Assembly: GCF_041270065.1 (NCBI RefSeq)
Contig: NZ_CP065958.1
Span: forward strand, 7,750,001-7,814,000
Source: Streptomyces fradiae
Lineage (GTDB): Bacteria > Actinomycetota > Actinomycetes > Streptomycetales > Streptomycetaceae
Direction: 5' to 3'
DNA: 64,000 nucleotides
Shown piece after piece: positions 44,321 through 53,703 of this stretch (position 1 is its first letter; the number at the start of each line of letters is the position of its first letter). The position numbers and the translations under genes were made by a program. The notes beneath the pieces were generated by a model. That model was given only the letters and a program-made list of their open reading frames with translations. It ran no database searches and was not told the DNA's origin.

Positions 44321-45121
44321 ATGAGCGCAGGTTGGGACCCCCGGCCCCCGCAGGACACCGACGCGGGCGAGTTCCGCCCGCCACTCGACGTGCCCGGGCC
44401 CGGGCAGCAGCGCCGCTGGACGGTGTTCCTGCGCTGGCTGCTGCTCATCCCACAGTTCATCGTGGTGATGGTGCTGTCCGTCGCCGCGTTCTTCGTGACG
44501 ATCGTCGGCTGGTTCGCCGCCCTCGTACTCGGCCGGCTGCCCGACCCGATCCACTCGTTCCTCGGCGACGTCCTCGCCTACCAGACCCGGGTGACGGCCA
44601 GTTCGACGCTGCTCGTCGACCGCTACCCGCCGTTCGCCTTCGACGCCTCCGGCTACCCCGTACAGATCGAACTGCGCCAGACCCCGCTCAACCGGCTCGC
44701 CGTGCTCTTCCGCATCATCCTGATGATCCCGGCGGCCATCGTCAGCGGTCTCGCCCAGTCCGGCTGGTTCGCCATCGGCTGGGTGTTCTGGATCATCACC
44801 GTCATCCTGGGCCGGCTGCCCGAGCCCGTGTTCGCCGCGACGGCGGCCGTCGTCCGCTACCGCATGCGGTTCAGCGCGTACACGATGATGCTGACCCCCG
44901 TGTACCCCAAGGGCGTCTTCGGCGACGAACCCGCGCCCGCCGCCCAGCAGCCCGTGTCGGCCACCCGCCCCCTGGTCCTCGGCACCCCCGCCAAGGTCCT
45001 GGTCTGGGTCTTCCTGATCCTCGGCCTCGCGGGCCAGATCACCAACGGCACCGTCACCCGCGGCGACGACGCCTCCTACGACGACTACCGCCCGCCGAGC
45101 CCGGTGCGCGTCGCGCCTTAG
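44321..45121 (+). CDS. DUF4389 membrane protein
   Basis: This 266-aa protein has several membrane segments (LRWLLLIPQFIVVMVLSVAAFFVTIVGWFAALVLG, LFRIILMIPAAIVSGL, GWVFWIITVILG, VLVWVFLILGLAGQI). The LPDPIHSFLGDVLAYQTRV and RYRMRFSAYTMMLTP pieces are typical of DUF4389. Family members are thought to be membrane accessory proteins of unknown function. GGAGG lies 6 nt before ATG 44321. It is transcribed alone. Confidence 0.8.
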   Translation: MSAGWDPRPPQDTDAGEFRPPLDVPGPGQQRRWTVFLRWLLLIPQFIVVMVLSVAAFFVTIVGWFAALVLGRLPDPIHSFLGDVLAYQTRVTASSTLLVDRYPPFAFDASGYPVQIELRQTPLNRLAVLFRIILMIPAAIVSGLAQSGWFAIGWVFWIITVILGRLPEPVFAATAAVVRYRMRFSAYTMMLTPVYPKGVFGDEPAPAAQQPVSATRPLVLGTPAKVLVWVFLILGLAGQITNGTVTRGDDASYDDYRPPSPVRVAP

Positions 45122-45144
45122 GGGCCGGCCTCCGGGCGGCGCGG

Positions 45145-46185
45145 TCAGCCGTGGGGCAGGACCACGGCCCGTCCGTCGACGCGCCCCTCGTGCAGCCGCT
45201 CGTACGCGAGCGGTGCCTCGTCCATCCCGTACGTCTCGACGTGGACGTCCACGGCACCGGCCCGGGCCAGGTCGAGCACCTCGATGAGCTCCGCCCGGGT
45301 GCCCCAGTAAGGCGCGGTGACCGTGGCCTCGTACGGCAGCGCGCCGAAGCCCACCGGCAGCGTGCCGCCGCCGAGCCCGACGATGGTGACGTCGCCCTCG
45401 ACCGCGACCATGGCGCCCGCCGCGGTGGCCGTCGGCGGCGCGCCCACGAAGTCGAGGACGACCTCGGCGCCGAGCCCGCCGGTCAGCTCCCGCACGGCCC
45501 CGGCCGCCGAGGCGTCGGAGAGCACCGTCTCGTGCGCGCCGACGGCCCTCGCAAGCGCCAGCTTCTCCTCGCTGACGTCCAGGGCCACCACCCGCGCGGC
45601 GGTCATCGCCCGCAGCAGCTGGACGGCCACGTGCCCGAGCCCGCCGGTGCCGATGACGACCGCCGTGCTGCCGGGCAGCAGCTTCGGCAGCGAGCGCTTG
45701 ATCGCGTGGTACGGCGTGAGGCCGGCGTCCGTGAGCGGCACGGTCTTCACAGCGTCGAGGTCGCCGAGCGGCACCAGGTGCCGGGCGCTGTCGACCAGGA
45801 GGTACTCGGCGATGGCGCCGGGCGCGCCCAGACCCGGCGGCCGGATGCCCAGCTCGGCGGCGCGCAGGCAGTAGTTCTCCCTGCCCTCCGCGCACTTGGC
45901 GCAGCTGCCGCAGCCCCAGGGCCCGTAGACCGCCACCGGGTCGCCGATCGCGAACCCGGTGGCGCCCGCGCCCAGGGCGGCGACCGTGCCGACGCCCTCG
46001 TGGCCGAGGGTGAGCGGCAGCGTGAACGGGATCTGTTCCGCCGGCCAGCTCATGACGGCGATGTCGGAGTGGCAGACACCGGCCGCGGTGACCTTGAGCA
46101 GCACCTGCCCCGGGCCGGGCTCCGGATCGGGAACGGTGACGACCTCGGGGGCGGCGCCGGGGGAGCGGTACTGCAGTGCCTTCAT
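45145..46185 (-). CDS. zinc-dependent alcohol dehydrogenase
   Basis: This 346-aa zinc MDR has catalytic-zinc ligand C in GVCHSDI and H in LGHEGVG, the structural zinc loop with CGSCAKCAEGRENYC, and the NAD site GTGGLGHVAVQLLRA. It probably oxidises alcohols or reduces aldehydes with NAD(H). ATG 46185 is chosen by the ligand-domain start. The 5' leader contains four 7-bp CGATGGC repeats. It is divergent from an MFS gene. Confidence 0.88.
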   Translation of the reverse strand: MKALQYRSPGAAPEVVTVPDPEPGPGQVLLKVTAAGVCHSDIAVMSWPAEQIPFTLPLTLGHEGVGTVAALGAGATGFAIGDPVAVYGPWGCGSCAKCAEGRENYCLRAAELGIRPPGLGAPGAIAEYLLVDSARHLVPLGDLDAVKTVPLTDAGLTPYHAIKRSLPKLLPGSTAVVIGTGGLGHVAVQLLRAMTAARVVALDVSEEKLALARAVGAHETVLSDASAAGAVRELTGGLGAEVVLDFVGAPPTATAAGAMVAVEGDVTIVGLGGGTLPVGFGALPYEATVTAPYWGTRAELIEVLDLARAGAVDVHVETYGMDEAPLAYERLHEGRVDGRAVVLPHG

Positions 46186-46212
46186 GGGGTGGTCCCTTCC
46201 GGTGCGGTGTTC

Positions 46213-46240
46213 CGATGGCCGATGGCCGATGGCCGACGGC
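46213..46240. repeat. four tandem 7-bp CGATGGC repeats
   Basis: Three perfect copies and one CGACGGC lie in the leader of the alcohol dehydrogenase gene. Copy number may vary. Confidence 0.8.
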
Positions 46241-46385
46241 CGGTGTCCTGCTCTTCCCAGCAGAACCTGTCCCGGCGCGGCGCGCAGCACGGGACGGTCT
46301 CCCGGAGCGGGCGGAAGAGGGGAGCCGGGGGCGCCCCGGTGCGTCCCGCCGGGCCCGGCGGGACCCCCGGGTTACGGTCGGCGCC

Positions 46386-47603
46386 ATGCGCGAAGACGGA
46401 GGTGCGGATCCGGCGGGACAGCGGGGCTGGCTGCGGTGCCTGCTCGCCGGGGCGGTGTTCGTCGTCTGCATGGCCGGCACCACCCTGCCGACCCCGCTCT
46501 ACCCGCTCTACCAGCAGGAGTTCGGCTTCTCCGAGCTGACCGTGACCGTCGTCTACGCGGTGTACGCGTTCGGCGTCATCGGCGTGCTGCTGCTCGCCGG
46601 CAACGCCTCCGACACCGTCGGCCGGCGCCCCGCCCTGCTGTGGGGCCTCGGCTTCGCGGCGGCCAGCGCCGGCTGCTTCCTCGCCGCCGACGGACTGCCC
46701 TGGCTGTACGCGGGCCGGCTGTTCTCGGGCCTGTCGGCCGGCCTCTTCACCGGCGCGGCCACCGCCTACGTCCTGGAGCTCGCCCCGCCCGGAGGCGCCT
46801 CCCGTGCCACCTTCGTGGCCACCGCCGCCAATATGGGCGGCCTCGGCTGCGGACCCCTGCTCGCGGGCCTCCTCGCCGAGTACGCCTCCGACCCGCTGAC
46901 GCTGCCCTTCGTCGTCCACCTCGCCCTGGTGGCCGCCTCCGTGCTCGTCCTGCTCCGCCTGCCCGAGACCGTCACCGACCGGCGCCCGCTGTCTGCCGTA
47001 CGCCCCCAGCGGCCCGCGCTGCCGCCACAGGTCCGGGCGGTGTTCGTGCCGTCCGCCGTCGCCGCCTTCGTCGGATTCGCGCTCTTCGGCGTCTTCACCT
47101 CGGTCAGCCCCGCCTTCCTCGCCCGCTACCTCCACGTCGACAACCACGCCGTCAGCGGCCTCGTCGTCGCCCTCGCCTTCTTCGCCTCCACCGCGGGACA
47201 GCTCGCCGTCAGCCGCGTCGGCGTCGCCCGCTCCCTGCCGCTCGGCTGCGCCGTCCTCCTCGCCGGCCTGCTCCTCCTCGGCGGCGCCCTCTACACCGAC
47301 ACCCTCGCCCTCGTCGTCCTGTCCGCCCTGGTCGGCGGCACCGGCCAGGGCCTCGCCTTCCGCGCCGCGATCGCCGCCGTCGCCCAGGCCGCCCCCGCCG
47401 ACCGCCGCGCGGCCGTCATCTCCACCCTCTTCGTCGTCGCCTACGCCGGCATCTCCGTCCCCGTCATCGGCGTCGGGCTGCTCGCCGACCCCCTCGGCCT
47501 CGAAGGCGCGGGCCTCGTCTTCATCGCCTGCATGCTGGTGCTGATCGTCCTCGCGGCCGGCTATCTGCTCCGCAGGCCGGTGCGGGCGGAGGCGAGGCGG
47601 TGA
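46386..47603 (+). CDS. MFS transporter, 12 membrane segments
   Basis: This 405-aa major facilitator has twelve predicted helices, the A-motif-like GNASDTVGRRPALLWG, and AGRLFSGLSAGLFTGAATAYVLELAPP. It is close to drug and sugar efflux carriers; its substrate is unknown. A TACGGT box 7 nt before ATG 46386 suggests a leaderless transcript. It is divergent from the alcohol dehydrogenase, which might share the substrate pathway (inference). Confidence 0.85.
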   Translation: MREDGGADPAGQRGWLRCLLAGAVFVVCMAGTTLPTPLYPLYQQEFGFSELTVTVVYAVYAFGVIGVLLLAGNASDTVGRRPALLWGLGFAAASAGCFLAADGLPWLYAGRLFSGLSAGLFTGAATAYVLELAPPGGASRATFVATAANMGGLGCGPLLAGLLAEYASDPLTLPFVVHLALVAASVLVLLRLPETVTDRRPLSAVRPQRPALPPQVRAVFVPSAVAAFVGFALFGVFTSVSPAFLARYLHVDNHAVSGLVVALAFFASTAGQLAVSRVGVARSLPLGCAVLLAGLLLLGGALYTDTLALVVLSALVGGTGQGLAFRAAIAAVAQAAPADRRAAVISTLFVVAYAGISVPVIGVGLLADPLGLEGAGLVFIACMLVLIVLAAGYLLRRPVRAEARR

Positions 47604-47655
47604 CGGGGGGAAATTCCGCGTGACAGGCGGTCCCGGCCTCGGCGACCATCGACCG

Positions 47656-48396
47656 GTGTCCACGGAACGCGCCCTTCGCCGGCTTCTCCACCTGCGGATC
47701 GTCGGCCGGCCCGGAGCCGCCGAGGTCCGACCTGTCGTCGACGGTCATGACCTGCTGGCGGACATCACCTCCCGCTTTCGCGGTGCGAGCCCCCGCCACC
47801 TGCTGGACCCGGACGAGATGCCGCTGCACGCCGGTGCCATGCCGCACGAGGTCCGGCTGGCAGGCGGCGGATGCGGCGAGGAGAGCTGCTGCGGCGCCCT
47901 CTACGCAACCGTGGAGCAGGACGGCGACGACGTGGTCTGGGCGGGTTGGCGCGACCCGGCCGACCCCGGACTGCGGCTGCCTGACCTGCTCTTCGACGCC
48001 GAGCAGTACGAGGCGGAGGTACGGCGCGCGACCGCGGACCGCGGCTGGGAGTGGCCGGCCTGCGCGGTCGCCCGGCTCCTGGAGGCCGCGCTGCGGCGGC
48101 GCGCGGACCGGCTCGCCCGCTGGGAGTGCGAACTGGAGGCGGTTTGGGCTGCCCGCGACGAACCCGACCGCATCCACGTCGTCCTGATGCACCCCGGCAT
48201 CGACCCCGAACCCGGCCGCCCCTGGCTCCAGTTCGGCCTGACCCTCCCCGTCTACGACCACGACCCCGCCCGGCAGGCCGCGCGCCTGGAGGCCCGTCTC
48301 ACGGCCGGTGACCCGCGCGCCGTCGCCGAGGTGTGGGGCGGCTCGTGGGACGCGGATCGACTCGGCTACCCCTGGCCGCCCACCCTGCCGGAGTGA
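47656..48396 (+). CDS. hypothetical protein, unknown family
   Basis: This 246-aa soluble protein has a [29 protein letters not shown] segment, then [48 protein letters not shown] and a final [20 protein letters not shown]. Cys clustering around residue 80 may bind metal. No family is recognised. GTG 47656 is chosen by where similarity-like structure begins; GTG 47620 is an in-frame alternative. Its end overlaps the convergent ComB relic by about 30 bp. Confidence 0.65.
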   Translation: MSTERALRRLLHLRIVGRPGAAEVRPVVDGHDLLADITSRFRGASPRHLLDPDEMPLHAGAMPHEVRLAGGGCGEESCCGALYATVEQDGDDVVWAGWRDPADPGLRLPDLLFDAEQYEAEVRRATADRGWEWPACAVARLLEAALRRRADRLARWECELEAVWAARDEPDRIHVVLMHPGIDPEPGRPWLQFGLTLPVYDHDPARQAARLEARLTAGDPRAVAEVWGGSWDADRLGYPWPPTLPE

Positions 48397-48830
48397 CGGG
48401 AGGCCGGGGCGCACACCTCGACCGGACGCAGCACCGTCAGAGCACCCTCGCGGCGCGCCACCATCGCGAACCCGAACCGGTCCGCCTCCAGACAGAGCGC
48501 GACATCCTCCGCGTGCACCCCGCGATAGCCCCGGCGCACCCCCTCCGCGAGTTCGCCCGCGGCGCGCGAGTCCCGCGCCCGCCGAACGTACGGAGCCACA
48601 TCGGGCCCGGCCCCGGCGTCGCCGTCGCCGTCGCCGAGCAGCCGCGCGATGTACTCGGCGCAGGCCAGGTCCTCCGCCGCCCGCCCGTCGACGGTGAAGG
48701 CGCGCATGACGTCGACGACGACGGCGGTACGGGGCGGACTGCCGGTCAGCCCGGGGATGCCGAGGAAGCGATGGCGGTGGTCGCGGTCCGTCGTCGGCGC
48801 GTCCTCGGCCGCCTCAGTCGCTGCCGCCAC
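48366..48830 (-). pseudogene. 2-phosphosulfolactate phosphatase (ComB-like) with a large internal deletion
   Basis: The ends are recognisable: N-terminal [27 protein letters not shown] and C-terminal [48 protein letters not shown]. Full-length ComB-like proteins have about 120 more residues between [12 protein letters not shown] and DGRADEDLAC, including the strands around the active site. The junction falls near 48,685-48,700. The frame is intact, so a 154-aa product could still be made, but it should not fold as an active phosphatase. The GTG at 48830 is a tentative start inside the end of the membrane-protein gene. The family assignment rests on recalled sequence. Confidence 0.65.
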
Positions 48831-49038
48831 CCTCGCCCCCGCCGTTCCCGAGGAACTGCTGCTCCTGCGACTGCCGCCGGCGGCCCGACCGCTGCGCGCC
48901 ACGGACCAGCTCACCGGCGGCGAGCGTCACGGCCGCCACACCCCGCACCCAGCGCGGTCCGCCGCGTGCCGCCCAGACGACACAGCCGCAGCCCGCGACG
49001 GCCAGTACGAGGACACCGCTCAGGACGAGCAGGATCAT
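48814..49038 (-). CDS. small single-span membrane protein
   Basis: This 74-aa protein starts [21 protein letters not shown], a membrane helix, followed by a basic Arg/Gln-rich tail ([21 protein letters not shown]). GGGGGG lies 5 nt before the ATG. It overlaps the ComB relic's start by 17 bp, so the relic may have been translated with it. No function known. Confidence 0.6.
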   Translation of the reverse strand: MILLVLSGVLVLAVAGCGCVVWAARGGPRWVRGVAAVTLAAGELVRGAQRSGRRRQSQEQQFLGNGGGEGGGSD

Positions 49039-49211
49039 GCGCGTTCCCCCCTTGTTTCCCGGTTGCCCGGTTCTCCCGGCGCTCCGGGATCTTGCGTGGT
49101 CGGTGCCATTCTTCCAGCCCGCGGGCCCGCGCTGGCAGCCGTACGCCTCCCGGTGGCACGCTGAGAGGAGGACAGAAGGGCTCCGCACCGGACGACACGC
49201 GGGAGGACCCG

Positions 49212-50693
49212 ATGGGACGAGACGTCCCGGCGCAGACGTTCACCCGTGACGACCGCCGCCGGTTCCGCGACCGGACGCACACCTGCCTCGACGTGCTCGC
49301 CCGTCTGCTGCGCGAGTCACGCTTCGACGTCGAGCGGCCACAGGTCGGCCTGGAGATCGAACTCAACCTCGTCGACGAGAACGCCCGCCCCGCCATGCGG
49401 AGCTCCGAGGCCCTCGAAGCCATCGCGGACCCCGCCTGGTCCAGCGAGCTCGGCCGCTTCAACCTGGAGATCAACCTCGCGCCCCGCCGCTTCGCCGCCG
49501 GCGGCGGCCCCGAGGCCTGGGAGAGCGAGATCCGCGCGGCCCTCGACCACGCCGAGGAACGCGCCTCCGCGGTCGGCGCCCACCTCGTCATGATCGGCGT
49601 CCTGCCCACGCTGGAACGCGCCGACGTCGACCACCACGCCCTCTCCGAGAACCCCCGCTACCACCTCCTCAACGAGCAGATCTTCGCCGCGCGGGGCGAA
49701 GACCTCCTCATCGAGATCGACGGCGTCGAACGGCTCGTCACCTACGCCGACACCATCACCCCCGAGGCCGCCTGCACCAGCACCCAGTTCCATCTCCAGG
49801 TCGCCCCCGAGGAGTTCGCCGACCACTGGAACGCCGCCCAGGCCATCGCCGGCGTCCAGATCGCCCTCGCCGCCAACTCGCCCTTCCTCTTCGGCCGCGA
49901 ACTGTGGAGCGAGACCCGCATCCCGCTCTTCGAACAGGCCACCGACACCCGCCCCGACGAGATCAGGATCCAGGGCGTGCGCCCCCGCGTCTGGTTCGGC
50001 GAACGCTGGATCACCAGCGTCTTCGACCTCTTCGAGGAGAACACCCGCTACTTCCCCGCCCTGCTCCCGCTGGTCGACGACGAGGACCCGGAAGCCACCC
50101 TCGACCGCGGCGAGATACCGCACCTCGCCGAACTCACCCTCCACAACGGCACCGTCTACCGCTGGAACCGGCCCGTGTACGCCGTCGTCGACGGCGTCCC
50201 GCACCTCCGCGTCGAGAACCGCGTCCTGCCCGCCGGCCCCACCGTCGCCGACGTGATGGCCAACGGTGCTTTCTACTACGGGCTCCTGCGCGCCCTCGTC
50301 GACGAGGACCGCCCCGTCTGGACCCGGATGTCCTTTTCCGCCGCCGAGGACAACCTGCACACCGCCGCCCGCCGCGGCATCGACGCCGAACTCTTCTGGC
50401 CCGGCATGGGCCAGATCCCCGTCACCGAACTGGTCCTGCGCCGCCTGCTCCCGCTCGCCCACCGCGGCCTGGAACGCCTCGGCCTCGACACCGCGTGGCG
50501 CGAACCCCTCCTCGGGATCGTCGAACAGCGCTGCGTCAGCGCCCGCAACGGTGCCGTGTGGCAGTCCGAGACCTTCCACCACCTCCACGACGTCACCCAC
50601 CTGCCCCGCCCCGAGGCACTGCGCCGGATGACCCGCCAGTACATCGACTACATGCACCTCAACGCCCCCGCGCACACCTGGCCGGTGGACTGA
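49212..50693 (+). CDS. glutamate-cysteine ligase-like protein (GCS2 family)
   Basis: This 493-aa ATP-grasp-like ligase of the carboxylate-amine/GCS2 family has PQVGLEIELNLVDENARP, FNLEINLAPRRFA, the metal and glutamate-binding QFHLQVAPEEF and WSETRIPLFEQATDTR. Family members couple glutamate to amines using ATP. Streptomyces make mycothiol, not glutathione, so the acceptor is probably not cysteine (inference). GGGAGGA lies 6 nt before the ATG. It is divergent from the small membrane protein. Confidence 0.82.
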   Translation: MGRDVPAQTFTRDDRRRFRDRTHTCLDVLARLLRESRFDVERPQVGLEIELNLVDENARPAMRSSEALEAIADPAWSSELGRFNLEINLAPRRFAAGGGPEAWESEIRAALDHAEERASAVGAHLVMIGVLPTLERADVDHHALSENPRYHLLNEQIFAARGEDLLIEIDGVERLVTYADTITPEAACTSTQFHLQVAPEEFADHWNAAQAIAGVQIALAANSPFLFGRELWSETRIPLFEQATDTRPDEIRIQGVRPRVWFGERWITSVFDLFEENTRYFPALLPLVDDEDPEATLDRGEIPHLAELTLHNGTVYRWNRPVYAVVDGVPHLRVENRVLPAGPTVADVMANGAFYYGLLRALVDEDRPVWTRMSFSAAEDNLHTAARRGIDAELFWPGMGQIPVTELVLRRLLPLAHRGLERLGLDTAWREPLLGIVEQRCVSARNGAVWQSETFHHLHDVTHLPRPEALRRMTRQYIDYMHLNAPAHTWPVD

Positions 50694-50784
50694 CCGACCG
50701 GCGGCCGGCGGCACTGTCGGTGCCGGGTGCCAGAGTGGACGTACCAGGCCGGACCACGGCCGGACACGGGAGGGAACAGCGGCT

Positions 50785-51375
50785 GTGGGGGACTACTTCG
50801 AGCGGGTCGTCGACATCGAAGCCACGGCGGAGGAGGCCGGCCCGCTCGCGGCCCGCGTCCTGGACCGGCTCGTCGCCGAGGGCATCCTGACCCGCGAACC
50901 GGACCGCGAAGGGATGTACAGCCTGTACGCGGACGAGGGCTTCGCCGCCGGCCCCGAGTGGGCCCGCGCCCTCCAGACCGAACCCGGCTGGGGCCCGGGC
51001 CCGGTCGCCGTCATCACCGGCCGCCACCACTTCGTCGGCGGCCAGGGAGAGGACGACGCCGAATACGCCGTCTGCCCGCGCTGCGCCGCCCGTACCACCT
51101 TCATCGACTACCCGAACTCCTTCGAGCCGGACGAGCGGACCTGGGCCCCCTTCCGGTCCGCCGTCGAAGCCTGGGAGGCCGGCGGTACGGGCGAGGCCAC
51201 CTGCCCCGCCTGCGCCACCCCCTCCCCGGTCACCGACTGGCAGTGGGGCGACCCCTACGCGCTGGGCACGGTCTGCTTCGAGTTCTGGGGCTGGCCCCCG
51301 CTCTCGGACGCCTTCGTCGCCGACCTCACCGCCCGCCTCGGCCACCGCACGGTCCGGCACATGGGCAAGTTCTGA
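50785..51375 (+). CDS. zinc-ribbon-containing hypothetical protein
   Basis: This 196-aa protein has two Cys pairs (CPRCAAR and CPACATPSP), probably one zinc ribbon, in its central half and Trp-rich ends (DWQWGDPY, EFWGWPPLSDAF). The N-terminal helix VARVLDRLVAEGILTREPDRE-like segment resembles a small winged helix. I do not recognise it; similar proteins occur in Streptomyces next to imm/toxin loci, but none is visible. GTG 50785 has GGGAGGGAAC upstream. Confidence 0.6.
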   Translation: MGDYFERVVDIEATAEEAGPLAARVLDRLVAEGILTREPDREGMYSLYADEGFAAGPEWARALQTEPGWGPGPVAVITGRHHFVGGQGEDDAEYAVCPRCAARTTFIDYPNSFEPDERTWAPFRSAVEAWEAGGTGEATCPACATPSPVTDWQWGDPYALGTVCFEFWGWPPLSDAFVADLTARLGHRTVRHMGKF

Positions 51376-51387
51376 TGGGCCCGGAGG

Positions 51388-51672
51388 CTACGGCCCGGCG
51401 ACGAGGAAGATGATCTCGACCCGGCCCGGCTCGTCGCCGACGGGGTCGTGGACCCGGTAAAGGAGTGTGATGGTCAGACCGTTGTCGCCGGCCGGCAGGG
51501 TGGCGACCCGGCGCAGCTCCGCGCCCCGCACCGGCTGGGGCCGGGACTCGGGCGGGCGGGGGTCCTCGGCCAGCGCGGCCAGTGCGTCGTGGAGGGCGCG
51601 GCGGCCGCCGGGGGAGAGGTGGGCGATCTCGTTGTAGAGCCGGCGGGGGATCTCGACCATCCAGTGGGTCAC
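51388..51672 (-). CDS. RelE/ParE-like toxin candidate
   Basis: This 94-aa protein begins MTHWMVEIPRRLYNEIAHLS, then RALHDALAALAEDPRPPESRPQPVRGAELRRVATLP, YRVHDP, VEIIFLVAGP, the strand-helix-helix-strand order of RelE/ParE toxins. The R-H/R-V pair late in the protein fits the catalytic edge. Its GTG start overlaps the upstream gene's stop (GTGA), typical of toxin-antitoxin pairs. Cellular target unknown; assignment moderate. Confidence 0.6.
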   Translation of the reverse strand: MTHWMVEIPRRLYNEIAHLSPGGRRALHDALAALAEDPRPPESRPQPVRGAELRRVATLPAGDNGLTITLLYRVHDPVGDEPGRVEIIFLVAGP

Positions 51673-51989
51673 GAGGCGGCGCCGCCCTTGTCGAGCTCGG
51701 CGAACAGATCCTCCACCGTCATCAGTTCCGTCTCACCGGCGAGCGACGCGCGTATCGCCTCCCGGACCTCCGGGCGGGTCCGGATCGCCACCAGCTGCCG
51801 GGCCTGCGTGATGACCGCGCGATACCCGTCCCCGAACCGGGCGGCCTCGAGGCGTGCGTCGAAGGCGGTCAGTTCGGCGGGATCGATGTCGGCGAGCGCG
51901 GCACGCAGCTCGGCGAGCGTCTGCGGACCCTCGTGGTCCTCGAGCCGGTACGGGCTGGCGTAAACGGTGTGGCGGGGCAGAGGACTCAT
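51669..51989 (-). CDS. antitoxin candidate, DUF6247-like
   Basis: This 106-aa protein has a segment LAELRAALADIDPAELTAFDARLEAA and then RPEVREAIRASLAGE, resembling the DUF6247 family often placed before RelE-like genes in Streptomyces. It is the upstream partner in a four-base overlap with the toxin candidate, the usual antitoxin-first order. Start ATG 51989. No autoregulatory palindrome was noticed. Confidence 0.55.
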   Translation of the reverse strand: MSPLPRHTVYASPYRLEDHEGPQTLAELRAALADIDPAELTAFDARLEAARFGDGYRAVITQARQLVAIRTRPEVREAIRASLAGETELMTVEDLFAELDKGGAAS

Positions 51990-52170
51990 GAACGTGCCTC
52001 CTCGTCTCGTACGCCTCCCACGGTACTGCCGGCCCGGCCCCCGGGGGGAGGTGCCGGACACCGGGAATACGGCCAGAACACGGCGAGGTACGTACAGGCG
52101 CCGGTGACAGCTCGTCACCTCTCATCGAGTGAACCCTCACCCTCGGGTCAAGGGTGAGAGTTCTCCTCCG

Positions 52171-53703
52171 TCACCCGTCATCCCCCTCCGGGAGTCGGAT
52201 CGGGCCGAAGCCGACCCCCCTCCAGAGCGCCCGGCGGCCCGGGGCCGTGACGTCGTCCGTCATGCGGTCCCCGGGCACAGCCCAGTGACGGACCGGCGTG
52301 GCGTCCGGAGTGAGCGCCGGCCAACCGGGGTCGCCGGTGGCGGCGAAATCCACCCAGGCGCGCACCATGCGCGCGGACAGGGCGCGGTCGTCCGCGTCCG
52401 GGGCGCCGCCGAGGAGGAAGTCGGCGCCCTCCGCGTCGAGGTTGCCGAAGGCGAAGGGCACGTCAGCGGTGTGCCAGGGCCGGGCCCGGCCGCCCGGGAC
52501 GGGGCGCGTGCGGGCGAAGCGGGACAGGTGGGCCCGGCCGCCGGCCCGGGCGTGCCGCTCGGCGAGCCGGCTGCTGTACTCGCCGAACTGCGCGTCGCCG
52601 AACAGCGCCAGATAGCGGTCCCGTACCGGCGCCTGCGGCATCAGCTCCCGGTACCCGGCGGCCGGCGCGGCGGGCAGCGGGAAGGCCCGTACGAAGGCGT
52701 CGAGTTCGTCCTCGGTCGTGACGTCCCTGATCGCCCCGACCCGGTGCAGGAACCAGCACTCCTCCACGGCGTGGCACACCAGCAGGTCCACGTCCCGCGC
52801 CGCCCCGGTCGCCGCTGCGTCCAGCGGGTTCGCCCGCAGCACCGTGCCGTCGATCACGGGCTGGAACACCACCGGGTTGTACGCCTGAACCGCCGCCACC
52901 GGGTCGCCGTCCCGGCAGCGCGCGGCGACCCGGTCGGCGGCCGCCACGAGCCGCTCCGGCGCGGCGGACCGCAGCCCGTCGGCTGTCGCGGCGACCTCGG
53001 CCTCCGCCGCGACGGCGGCGGTCACGGCGGCGGCCACCCCGGGCGTGAAGAAGGCGCTGGGCACGCTGTGGGCGATCACCCGGTGGAACAGCCCGCGCGC
53101 CTCCTCCATCGCCATCAGGCACGCCGCCGACCCGGCACCGGAGGACTGTCCGGCGACCGTGACCCGCCCCGGGTCGCCGCCGAACGCGGCGATCTCGTCC
53201 CGTATCCAGCGCAGCGCCGCCACCACGTCGAGCAGCCCGCGGTTGTCCGGAAATCCGGGCACATGGCCGAAACCCTCGAAACCGATCCGGTGACCCACGC
53301 TCACCACGACCGCCCCGGCACGGGCCAGTGCGGCACCGTCGAAGTCGGGCTGGGCGGGCGAACCGAAGGTGTACGCGCCGCCGTGGATCCACACGAGCAC
53401 CGGCAGCGGCGCGTCGGTGTCCGGACGCGGCCGCGTCCATACGTTGACGGTGAGGACGTCCTCGTCGCCCGGCTCCCACACCGGCGCACCCGGCAGCCGC
53501 GCCGACTGCGGGGCGATCGGCCCGAAGGCCGTGCAGTCCCGCGTCCCGCTCCACCCGCCCGCCGGACGCGGCGGCCGGAACCGGTCCGCGCCGAAGGGCG
53601 GCGCCCCGTACGGGACGCCGAGCACGGCCACGACCCCGTCGTCCGCCCGCCGGCCGCGCACCCGGCCCTTCGACGTACGGAACGCGTTCCCCGTCCCTGA
53701 CAT
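52171..53703 (-). CDS. type B carboxylesterase/lipase family protein
   Basis: This 510-aa alpha/beta-hydrolase of the carboxylesterase family has nucleophile elbow VAGQSSGAGSAACLMAM (Ser), oxyanion loop WIHGGAYTFGSP, GFPDNRGLLDVVAALRWIRDEIAAFGGDPGRVT, all diagnostic. It probably hydrolyses esters; no signal peptide is seen. ATG 53703 has GGTGGA 5 nt upstream. It is divergent from the macro-domain gene and shares its control region. Confidence 0.9.
   Translation of the reverse strand: MSGTGNAFRTSKGRVRGRRADDGVVAVLGVPYGAPPFGADRFRPPRPAGGWSGTRDCTAFGPIAPQSARLPGAPVWEPGDEDVLTVNVWTRPRPDTDAPLPVLVWIHGGAYTFGSPAQPDFDGAALARAGAVVVSVGHRIGFEGFGHVPGFPDNRGLLDVVAALRWIRDEIAAFGGDPGRVTVAGQSSGAGSAACLMAMEEARGLFHRVIAHSVPSAFFTPGVAAAVTAAVAAEAEVAATADGLRSAAPERLVAAADRVAARCRDGDPVAAVQAYNPVVFQPVIDGTVLRANPLDAAATGAARDVDLLVCHAVEECWFLHRVGAIRDVTTEDELDAFVRAFPLPAAPAAGYRELMPQAPVRDRYLALFGDAQFGEYSSRLAERHARAGGRAHLSRFARTRPVPGGRARPWHTADVPFAFGNLDAEGADFLLGGAPDADDRALSARMVRAWVDFAATGDPGWPALTPDATPVRHWAVPGDRMTDDVTAPGRRALWRGVGFGPIRLPEGDDG

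Noticed and set aside
41968..46539. A 1,523-codon plus-strand frame and an 1,133-codon minus-strand frame
   Set aside because: Both cross genes with firm assignments (MDR enzymes, GlxA regulator, DUF4389) and are low-complexity in composition.
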